Positions 1-5,171 of a stretch of 6,062 nt of DNA are shown here, one piece after another. The stretch lies in assembly GCA_007119345.1 (NCBI GenBank), contig SKPV01000133.1, positions 1 to 6,062 on the forward strand. Direction: 5' to 3'. Source of the stretch: Halovivax sp. (GTDB lineage: Archaea > Halobacteriota > Halobacteria > Halobacteriales > Natrialbaceae). Below the pieces are notes generated by a model. It was given only the letters and a program-made list of their open reading frames with translations, was not told the origin of the DNA and ran no database searches. The position numbers and the translations under genes were made by a program. The stretch's first letter is position 1. Each line of letters begins with the position of its first letter.

Positions 1-884
1 CCGAGGACCTGTTCGGCGATGGCCTTCGCGTCGTCGGGGATGACGTAGTCGCGGCCGTGGATCGCCGCTCGCGCCTTGGCGCCGTTCAGGAAGGCCAGCG
101 AGGCCCGCGGGGAGGCGCCGTGGGTGACGTCGGGGTGGGTCCGGGTCGCGGCGACGAGGTCGAGGACGTACTCCTTCACCGGCTCGGCGAGGTGCGTCTC
201 CAACGCGGCCTCGCGGGCGGCCAGCAGGTCCTCCGCCGTGACGACCCGCTCGACGGTCTCCGGATCGAGGTCCGGATTCGCGTCGAAGCGGTCGACGATC
301 TCCCGCTCGTGCTCGCGATCGGGGATGTCGAGCGTCAGCTTGAACATGAAGCGGTCGCGCTGGGCCTCGGGGAGCTCGAAGACCCCCTCTATCTCGATCG
401 GGTTCTGGGTGGCGACGACCATGAACGGCGTCGGCAGGGGAAGGGTCTCGCCCTCGAGGGTGACCTGTCGCTCCTGCATCGCCTCGAGCATCGCGCTCTG
501 GGTCTTCGGCGTCGCGCGGTTGATCTCGTCGGCGACGACGAGGTTCGCGAAGATCGGCCCGCGCTGGAGTTCGAACTCGCCCGTAGGCTCCCGGTAGACG
601 TGGGTCCCCGTGATGTCCGCCGGCAGGATGTCCGAGGTCATCTGGATCCGATTGTACGTCAGCCCCGAGGCGCGCGCGAACAGGTTCGCGGCCGTCGTCT
701 TGGCGACGCCGGGGACGCCCTCGAGCAGGAGGTGCCCGCGGGTCAACGCCGCGATCGTCAGGAACTCGACCGTCTCGTCGTTGCCGACCAGGACGCGCTT
801 CATCTCCGAGCGCAGGGCGCCGAAGACGGCCTGCGGAGCGCGCTCCGGCGCGTCGGACCCGCCGAATCCGTCGTGTCCGCTCAT
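1..884 (-). CDS. moxR: MoxR-type AAA+ ATPase, C-terminus cut by window edge
   Basis: This is a cytoplasmic AAA+ ATPase of the MoxR family, whose members act as chaperone-like ATPases in maturing or activating protein complexes, often with vWA-domain partners. 294 codons are present from ATG at 884; a typical family member has about 310-330 residues, so only a short C-terminal piece is missing. Visible motifs: Walker A GVPGVAKT at residues 56-63 (the Ala before Lys is normal for MoxR), Walker B with LVVADEIN at 115-122, sensor 1 ATQNP at 158-162, an arginine-finger candidate in QRDRF at 175-179, and sensor 2 ASPRAS at 257-262. The start ATG overlaps the TGA of the upstream DUF4350 gene (ATGA), which fixes the start and implies translational coupling. 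Family assignment is near certain. The specific client is unknown; it is likely the membrane proteins of the same operon or a DUF58 protein beyond the edge. Confidence 0.97.
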   Translation of the reverse strand, partial: MSGHDGFGGSDAPERAPQAVFGALRSEMKRVLVGNDETVEFLTIAALTRGHLLLEGVPGVAKTTAANLFARASGLTYNRIQMTSDILPADITGTHVYREPTGEFELQRGPIFANLVVADEINRATPKTQSAMLEAMQERQVTLEGETLPLPTPFMVVATQNPIEIEGVFELPEAQRDRFMFKLTLDIPDREHEREIVDRFDANPDLDPETVERVVTAEDLLAAREAALETHLAEPVKEYVLDLVAATRTHPDVTHGASPRASLAFLNGAKARAAIHGRDYVIPDDAKAIAEQVL

Positions 885-2125
885 TCGGCCTCACCTTTCA
901 CGTCATCGCGGTTAAGCGCTGTTATCACGCGCCGGATGCGCTCCTCGTCCCACTCGGGGTACCGACGGCGGAGGAATTCGACGCGTTCGTCGTCGGAGAG
1001 TCCCGCGGGCACCGTCTCGGCGTCGCCGTCGATCGGCCGAAACCGCGCCGGCAGTCGGGATTCGAGCCGTCGCGAGATGGTCGGCCGGACGCGCCGGCGC
1101 GCGAGGCCGGCGATCGCCGCGATTCCGACGACGCCGACGAGCAGCTGCAGCGCCGGGGAACCGCGCAGGGCGAGGACGGCCTCGGCGGCCGGCGGCAGGT
1201 CTTCCGCGTGCGAGACGTCGACGACGACCCGATCCGCGTCGGCGTACAGCCCCCGCAGGAAGGCCTCGTTGTCAGGTTCGCCGATCATCGCGTTGATCGC
1301 GATGCTCGGATCGCCCACCGCGACCGCGCGGCCGTCGCCGACGTCCTCGACCGTCGCGACCGGGTACGCGGCCGGTTCGATCTCGTCCAGGTCGGCGTCC
1401 TCGGGACCGAGGTAGGCGAACTCGCTCGTCCGGACGAGCACGGTCGCGTCCGCTGGCTCACCCGCCTCGTCGAGTCCGTCCGTCTCGTCGGGCTCGTCCA
1501 GCTCGTCGAGGTCCACGTCCTCGCCGGGGTCGACGGCGGTGGCGTAGTTGAGCGTCAGTTGCTCGACGTCCGCCATCCACGGGTGGTCCTCGACGCCCGT
1601 CGCGATCGGCATCGCCGGTCCGCGGAAGTGGTGCTGCTCGTCCCGTAGCAGCCGCCCGTCGAAGCGCGCTTCGGCCCCGACGGTGAGCAACAGCTCGTTC
1701 CCGGCCGGACCGAAATTCTCGAGGACGACGAGCGTTCCGCCGTCCGCGACGAACGCGCGCATCCGGTCGGCGTCCGCGCCCTCGTAGGGCTCGTCCGGGG
1801 CCATCACGAACGCGACCGTCTCGTTCGCGTCCAGCTCGTCGTAGCGTGCCGTATCCCGGACGATCTCCTCTTCCACCGCCGGATCGCTCTCGATCCCCTC
1901 CCGGAAGTCGGCCGTGCCGTCCCACCAGGGGTTGTAGAGCCCGAACGCGGCGGTCGACGTCGCCGCGAGCGCGACCACGGCGACGGCCACCGCCAGGGCG
2001 AGCGCGACCAACAGCACGCGCGGCCACTCGACCCGGCCGCGAACGAGCCGACGCAGCCAGTCCGGGGCGCCGGGATCGCCCTCTCCCCGGGGTCCGTCCG
2101 AATCTGCTGATCGATCGCGGCTCAC
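881..2125 (-). CDS. DUF4350 domain membrane protein
   Basis: This 414-residue protein has an N-terminal transmembrane helix (about residues 36-60), a large extracytoplasmic domain (61-322), a second helix (about 324-342) and a basic, then acidic, C-terminal tail (343-414) probably in the cytoplasm. The central domain carries the DUF4350 signature: a helix-turn ending RMRAFVADGGTLVVLENFGP (121-140) followed by GNELL, a Rossmann-like or glutamine-amidotransferase-like arrangement without an obvious catalytic triad. A second conserved-looking stretch, GRAVAVGDPSIAINAM (265-280), fits the strand and turn near the end of the domain. The start is the GTG at 2125, overlapping the TGA of the preceding gene as GTGA; the open frame extends upstream to 2359, but that part is arginine-rich, out of character and overlaps the 93-residue gene. 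An Asp/Glu-rich segment (202-226) looks like an inserted linker. DUF4350 proteins commonly neighbour MoxR, DUF58 and DUF4129 genes; their biochemical role is not established. Confidence 0.93.
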   Translation of the reverse strand: MSRDRSADSDGPRGEGDPGAPDWLRRLVRGRVEWPRVLLVALALAVAVAVVALAATSTAAFGLYNPWWDGTADFREGIESDPAVEEEIVRDTARYDELDANETVAFVMAPDEPYEGADADRMRAFVADGGTLVVLENFGPAGNELLLTVGAEARFDGRLLRDEQHHFRGPAMPIATGVEDHPWMADVEQLTLNYATAVDPGEDVDLDELDEPDETDGLDEAGEPADATVLVRTSEFAYLGPEDADLDEIEPAAYPVATVEDVGDGRAVAVGDPSIAINAMIGEPDNEAFLRGLYADADRVVVDVSHAEDLPPAAEAVLALRGSPALQLLVGVVGIAAIAGLARRRVRPTISRRLESRLPARFRPIDGDAETVPAGLSDDERVEFLRRRYPEWDEERIRRVITALNRDDVKGEAE

Positions 2126-2403
2126 CACGGGAGCACCTCCGGCGGCAAGATCGCCAGGATGCGGCGGACCACGATTACGGCGAAGCCGACCAGTCCGAGG
2201 GCGATCACCCACCGAAGTCGCCGTCGCCACGCCGGCGTCACGTTGAACGGGGCGGTCAGTTCCGTGATGATGAGCAGGCCGATCAGCGAGACGACGAAGA
2301 ACAGCTCGATCGAGAGCGAACCGAGCAACGCGAGCGCGAGCACCGTCGCTACCATCCACGCGACCTGCCCGTGGACGAATCGCATCCGCCGCTGGGTCGC
2401 CAT
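2122..2403 (-). CDS. small three-helix membrane protein, first gene of the MoxR/DUF4350 operon
   Basis: This is a 93-residue hydrophobic protein with predicted membrane segments at about residues 14-31, 33-50 and 65-84. The segments are separated by a polar loop with APFNVTP (51-57) and an arginine patch WRRRLRW (59-65), which by the positive-inside rule would face the cytoplasm. It starts at ATG 2403 with an N-terminus rich in Arg/Gln, and its stop overlaps the GTG of the DUF4350 gene by four bases. A second in-frame Met at residue 7 is possible, but the promoter box 31 nt upstream favours the first. I do not recognise a named family. Small membrane proteins are common in haloarchaeal MoxR/DUF4350/DUF58 clusters, so it probably belongs to the same membrane-associated assembly. 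The coding call rests on the coherent helix pattern and the operon overlap. Confidence 0.85.
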   Translation of the reverse strand: MATQRRMRFVHGQVAWMVATVLALALLGSLSIELFFVVSLIGLLIITELTAPFNVTPAWRRRLRWVIALGLVGFAVIVVRRILAILPPEVLPW

Positions 2404-2429
2404 CTACTCGGTCGTAGCGCGACGCGCCC

Positions 2430-2438
2430 TCCTAAAGG
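2430..2438 (-). promoter_or_regulatory. probable TATA box of the small-protein/DUF4350/moxR operon
   Basis: Read on the minus strand, CCTTTAGG has its TTTA core at 2436-2433, about 31 nt upstream of the ATG at 2403. Archaeal TATA boxes lie about 25-27 nt before the transcription start, so the transcript would begin around 2408 and be almost leaderless, as is common in haloarchaea. A GGAGGG run just downstream is too far from the ATG (over 20 nt) to act as a Shine-Dalgarno site. The box is short and embedded in GC-rich sequence, so the call is moderate. Confidence 0.5.
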
Positions 2439-2483
2439 TGGCGCCCCGTTCCGGCGGTAACGGCCCGATCCGCCGCCTTCTGG

Positions 2484-2508
2484 ACCGGGCGTAACCGGTA
2501 CGCCCGGT
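2484..2508. repeat. perfect 10-bp inverted repeat with 5-nt loop between lyase gene and moxR operon
   Basis: Arm ACCGGGCGTA (2484-2493) is exactly mirrored by TACGCCCGGT (2499-2508) around the loop ACCGG. Wobble and canonical pairs could extend the stem by up to three positions if transcribed. It lies about 115 nt downstream of the lyase stop and 50 nt upstream of the operon's TATA box. It could stabilise the 3' end of the lyase transcript or be an operator for a dimeric regulator. No T-tract follows on the minus strand, so it is not a classical intrinsic terminator. Confidence 0.6.
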
Positions 2509-2609
2509 TCGCCGGCGGAGCGACCGCTCGGCCGACGAATCGCGCTCTGTGATCGAACACCCGAGGGCGATTCCGCGCGATCGATCGGATCTGGGCGACC
2601 GAGAATGAC

Positions 2610-2625
2610 GACCGGGGTGCCGGTC
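2610..2625 (-). terminator. short hairpin overlapping the lyase stop codon, possible 3'-end signal
   Basis: On the minus strand, GACCGG and CCGGTC form a 6-bp stem with loop CACC, starting inside the TGA stop of the lyase gene. The sequence after it (GTCATTCTC) has only a few T residues. Archaeal termination relies mainly on T-rich tracts, so this is a weak candidate, and a chance GC-rich palindrome is quite possible. Confidence 0.2.
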
Positions 2626-4339
2626 AGTAGTCCTTCGTCTCGACCGTCTCGTTCCCCGCCTCGTCGACGACGGTGAGGCGGACCTCGTCGGGACCGCCGC
2701 GGTCGCGACTGCGGACGCGGTGCTCGCCTGACGAGCTCGATCCGCCGAGGGAGGACATCTCGGACGCGATGACGTTCCCGTCGGCGAGCAGTTCGGTCGT
2801 CACCGCGTCCAGCGCCCCGTCCTCGTCGGACACCGACCAGACGACGCTCGCCCGGGCCCACGGACCGGTGGTTCGCCTGGTCACGTCGAATCGGTCGATC
2901 GCGGGAGCGGTGGTCGCCGAATCGTCCTCGTCGTCCTGCTCGTCGTCGCCTTCCCCGTCGTCGGCGTCCTCCTCGTCATCGTCGGCTTCGTCTTCGCCGC
3001 CCGGAACCTCCGGGTAGTCGTCGAGGAAGATCTGCTCGCCGGTAATCCACAGCCCCGCTGGCTCGGGGTCGGCGCTGATGGCGACGACCTCGCCGTTGAA
3101 GTAGTAGCTGTTCCAGGTGTCGGGTCCCTCGACGGCGTCGACGACCTGGTAGGCGGTGCCGTCGATCTCGACGGTCTCGATGCTGACGGAGTCGTTGTGT
3201 TCGCCCCAGCCCCACTCGTACTGGACGATCTCGCCGTCGACGTAGAGCCGGTACGTCGACTCCTCGGCGTCGCCGCTGTGGTAGGAGAAGCGCTCTTCGT
3301 AGTCGTCCGGATCGATCTCGTCGTCCCCATCGTCCTCGTTTCCGTCGTCCGGCTCGTCGTCGGAGCCGGCGTCGATCTCGACGGCGTCGCGGTCCTGCCA
3401 GAGCCAGAGTTCGAAGTCGTCGAAGAGGACGTGCTGATCGGTGGGCGAGCCCCAGTCGCCGCCGAAATAAAGGTTGAGCCAGAGCGTCTGGATCGCGATC
3501 AGGTCCTCGTAGCCGTCGGCTCGCATGACAAGATCGTCCATCGTGACGGCGAGTTCACCGTCGACCCAGCCGCGGTAGACGCCGTCGGCCTCGCCCGGCG
3601 TGTTGCAGGCGACGAACTGGTCGATCCGGTGCCAGGTCCCCGTCTCGAGGGGAAGTTCCCACCGCGGATGAGCGCCGTATTGGCCGCCGTCGCCCGCGTG
3701 ATAGACCTGGCTACCCAGCGAGACCGGTCCGTCGTTGTACTCGTTGCGGTCGGGCCGGCAGCAGAACATGCGGGCGGACCAGCCGTTGGTGCCGTCGGAG
3801 GGGCGGCCGCCGTAGCCGCCGGGGCCGATATCGTGATCGCCGGTCTGGTAGGTGGCGGCGAAGCCGGGGAGCTTGGTGCCGCCGAGGCCGTCGTCGTGGA
3901 ACTGCCAGTCGTCGGGGAAGTAGATCCAGTAGCGGACGTGACCGGCGTCGGGCTGGTAGCCGTGGTGGTCGAGCATGTGGTACTCCATCGTCCCGCCGTA
4001 GTACTCGCCCGTCGGCCAGAACACGCGCATCGCGCGCCCGTCCCGATCGTGATCGTTCGTCGTGGAGACGTGTCCGCCGTGAGTGTTCGAAAGCCACTCC
4101 TCCCAGTCGCCGTCGAAGTCGATGAGGTTGTAATCCTGAGCGCTGTCGAGGTGGGAACTCGGGTCTTCCGGAACCGCCGCGGCCGCCGAGCCGGCACCCA
4201 GCCCGAACGCCGCCGCGCCCGCCGCGGCACCGCCGGTTAACTTCAGCATCGCCCGTCGGTCGAGTAATCCGCCGTTTCGGTCCGGTTCGTCGGCGTCGTC
4301 GAAGCGCTCGTCGTCTCGCATCGGTCGTTCGCGTGCCAT
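2624..4339 (-). CDS. Tat-exported PL14-like polysaccharide lyase with C-terminal accessory domains
   Basis: This 571-residue protein is predicted to be secreted by the twin-arginine pathway and to cleave uronic-acid polysaccharides (alginate or glucuronan type) by beta-elimination. Numbered from ATG 4339: Tat motif DRRAMLK at 27-33, a hydrophobic Ala/Gly stretch to about 55, then a PL14-like domain at about 61-315. Family-typical strings are RYWIYFPDDW, KLPGF (Lys156), GWSARM (Ser188, Arg190), QVYH (Tyr213), W-H-R-I-D-Q, NTPGEADGVYRGWVDGEL (246-263) and FDDFELW near the end. An Asp/Glu linker (about 326-346) leads to an unrecognised beta-rich domain (349-447), a second acidic linker (449-473) and an Ig/PKD-like module (478-571) of the kind found at the C-termini of haloarchaeal secreted enzymes. 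Three cysteines (193, 194, 245) lie in the catalytic domain. GTG 4354 and ATG 4321 are alternative starts; the TATA box position favours 4339. The gene appears monocistronic. Substrate is not determinable, and the PL14 assignment is by motif memory only. Confidence 0.88.
   Translation of the reverse strand: MARERPMRDDERFDDADEPDRNGGLLDRRAMLKLTGGAAAGAAAFGLGAGSAAAAVPEDPSSHLDSAQDYNLIDFDGDWEEWLSNTHGGHVSTTNDHDRDGRAMRVFWPTGEYYGGTMEYHMLDHHGYQPDAGHVRYWIYFPDDWQFHDDGLGGTKLPGFAATYQTGDHDIGPGGYGGRPSDGTNGWSARMFCCRPDRNEYNDGPVSLGSQVYHAGDGGQYGAHPRWELPLETGTWHRIDQFVACNTPGEADGVYRGWVDGELAVTMDDLVMRADGYEDLIAIQTLWLNLYFGGDWGSPTDQHVLFDDFELWLWQDRDAVEIDAGSDDEPDDGNEDDGDDEIDPDDYEERFSYHSGDAEESTYRLYVDGEIVQYEWGWGEHNDSVSIETVEIDGTAYQVVDAVEGPDTWNSYYFNGEVVAISADPEPAGLWITGEQIFLDDYPEVPGGEDEADDDEEDADDGEGDDEQDDEDDSATTAPAIDRFDVTRRTTGPWARASVVWSVSDEDGALDAVTTELLADGNVIASEMSSLGGSSSSGEHRVRSRDRGGPDEVRLTVVDEAGNETVETKDY
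2921..2995 (-). repeat. low-complexity acidic linker, second in the lyase
   Basis: Twenty-five codons, almost all GAC/GAG/GAT, encode an Asp/Glu-rich segment (residues 449-473) between the unrecognised middle domain and the C-terminal Ig/PKD-like module. Such linkers are typical of extracellular haloarchaeal enzymes and keep domains hydrated and apart in high salt. The DNA is a degenerate GAC/GAG trinucleotide run, prone to slippage and length variation. Confidence 0.8.
3302..3361 (-). repeat. low-complexity acidic linker, first in the lyase
   Basis: About twenty codons (residues 327-346) encode a run dominated by Asp and Glu with a few Gly, Pro and Asn. It separates the PL14-like catalytic domain from the middle domain and marks the boundary of the catalytic module. 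Confidence 0.75.
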
Positions 4340-4367
4340 CGTGAGTAGTGGCACGGAGTAATAGGAT

Positions 4368-4380
4368 CATAAACTTTCTC
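4368..4380 (-). promoter_or_regulatory. promoter (BRE plus TATA) of the PL14-like lyase gene
   Basis: On the minus strand GAGAAAGTTTATG combines an A-rich BRE-like element (GAAAG) with a TTTATG TATA box, close to the haloarchaeal pattern. The TATA centre near 4371 predicts transcription start around 4345, five or six bases before ATG 4339. This makes GTG 4354 an unlikely start because it would precede the transcript. No Shine-Dalgarno sequence is seen before ATG 4339 or 4321, consistent with a leaderless or near-leaderless mRNA. Confidence 0.65.
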
Positions 4381-4438
4381 CCCGAGTTAGATTCAATAGT
4401 AATGTAATATTGGGGGAGGGTACACCATTTAGAAAGTT
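4372..4438. repeat. 8-bp inverted repeat bracketing an AT-rich segment upstream of the lyase
   Basis: AACTTTCT (4372-4379) and AGAAAGTT (4431-4438) are exact reverse complements 51 bases apart. Between them lies the most AT-rich stretch of the window (about 4388-4411) and then a G-rich run (4411-4420). The left arm coincides with the BRE of the lyase promoter. The right arm could be a regulator half-site or the remnant of a divergent promoter lacking a TATA box. Eight bases over this distance can occur by chance. Confidence 0.35.
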
Positions 4439-4837
4439 CGGCGAGGGGGTCACATGGCGATGTTCCGAATCCCGCAATTCACGGGGCCACCTCGGCCCGT
4501 TCTCGTCCATCTGGAGGATACGCAACGACTGTTTACCGGGCGCGGTGGGGGTCGGCGACGGTCCGCATCGGCGATCAAGGCGTGTCCGGAAGTGCGCGGC
4601 CGCGAAAGCGCGAGCTCGGGAACGAGGTTCCGTGCGGGACGCGTCTGGTGAGCCGGCGGATGTCACGGAACCGAACCGGCGCACTCCCGGGCGATCGGTT
4701 CCGGCGCAGGGTCAGCGCCCAGTCGATCGATCCGTAGAAATGAGTGTCCACCTGGACGGCGGTTTCCCCGCGATTATACAACACCGCTCGGCGTACGTCG
4801 GCAGACCAGATGAGTTTGAGCAGGGTTCGGTGCGCGC

Positions 4838-4880
4838 ACCCGCCGTTCCCCGGCGTGAGGCGGCGGGTCCCCGGAACGGC
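4838..4880. repeat. overlapping inverted repeats in the intergenic region
   Basis: Three mutually exclusive pairings share this stretch: ACCCGCCG (4838-4845) with CGGCGGGT (4861-4868), GCCGTTCC (4842-4849) with GGAACGGC (4873-4880), and CGCCG (4841-4845) with CGGCG (4851-4855). If transcribed, the RNA could switch between alternative stems. GC-rich composition raises the chance of coincidental pairing. Confidence 0.3.
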
Positions 4881-4994
4881 GAAGCCGGCCCCGTCGAGAC
4901 CGCCGATCTGTTTCCGCCGGTCGCTGCTCGCCGACGCGCTGTTCGCGCCGCCATCGGAGTTGAAACGTCGCCACACCGGTTGCGATCCGGTCGC

Positions 4995-5026
4995 GAACGG
5001 TCGTCCCGCGAGTCGGCGGACCGTTC
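4995..5026. repeat. 8-bp inverted repeat with 16-nt loop
   Basis: GAACGGTC (4995-5002) pairs exactly with GACCGTTC (5019-5026). It lies about 150 bases upstream of the membrane-protein start. It could be an operator or a stem in a 5' leader; chance is not excluded. Confidence 0.3.
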
Positions 5027-5142
5027 ACCGGAGTCGCACCCGGCCTGATCGAGCCCGATGCGTGGTCGAGTCGCCGCGACGCGGATCGCGAGCCCACTCG
5101 TTCGGTGTGCGATGTCGTGGCACGCCCGCGCCGCGCCGCGGA

Positions 5143-5158
5143 AGCCGGGGAACCGGCT
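5143..5158 (+). promoter_or_regulatory. small hairpin with GNRA-type loop just upstream of the membrane-protein start
   Basis: AGCCGG (5143-5148) and CCGGCT (5153-5158) form a 6-bp stem closed by GGAA, a GNRA tetraloop. It ends 13 bases before ATG 5172, where it could affect ribosome access if the mRNA has a leader. A GGGGGAG run follows at 5163-5169 but stands only two bases from the ATG, too close for a normal Shine-Dalgarno site. No TATA box is evident upstream at the distance expected for a leaderless start. Confidence 0.3.
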
Positions 5159-5171
5159 CGTCGGGGGAGCG

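Larger units (their letters stand above)
4381..5171. other. long intergenic region with no convincing gene
   Basis: About 790 bases separate the lyase promoter from the membrane-protein gene. Open frames on both strands (for example 4410-5048 plus and 4575-4976 minus) encode Arg-, Ser- and Pro-rich, basic products unlike the acidic proteins around them, with no recognisable domain, so I treat them as chance frames in GC-rich DNA. The first 60 bases are AT-rich, the rest GC-rich. TATA-like ATTATAC at 4773-4779 is not followed at a suitable distance by a credible gene. The region may hold regulatory sites, an untranslated RNA or a decayed gene, but I cannot show which. Confidence 0.55.

Noticed and set aside
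57..1415. Long plus-strand open frame of 452 codons antisense to moxR and the DUF4350 gene
   Set aside because: Its product is Arg-rich and without recognisable domains, while the minus strand gives clear AAA+ motifs and DUF4350 features in the same place; it is a by-product of GC-rich codon use.
2126..2359. N-terminal extension of the DUF4350 frame to ATG 2359
   Set aside because: The extra 78 residues are Arg/Pro-rich and overlap the 93-residue membrane protein almost completely; GTG 2125 with a 4-base overlap is the natural start.
2921..2995. Trinucleotide-like repetitive DNA that might be read as a repeat array
   Set aside because: It is the coding sequence of an Asp/Glu linker with irregular codon order; there are no spaced identical repeats, so it is not CRISPR or a tandem array.
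3197..4240. Plus-strand open frame of 347 codons antisense to the lyase
   Set aside because: Val/Ala-rich translation of the complement of an acidic protein; no domain, and the minus-strand gene has a Tat signal, PL14-like motifs and a good promoter.
4575..4976. Minus-strand open frame of 133 codons in the intergenic region, with a TATA-like GTATAAT sequence (4780-4774) on that strand
   Set aside because: The product is basic with no recognisable family, and the TATA-like element lies inside the frame rather than upstream of it.
4410..5048. Plus-strand open frame of 212 codons in the intergenic region
   Set aside because: Composition is Arg/Ser/Pro-rich and unlike the neighbouring acidic proteins; it has no domain or plausible promoter. 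A decayed gene cannot be excluded.
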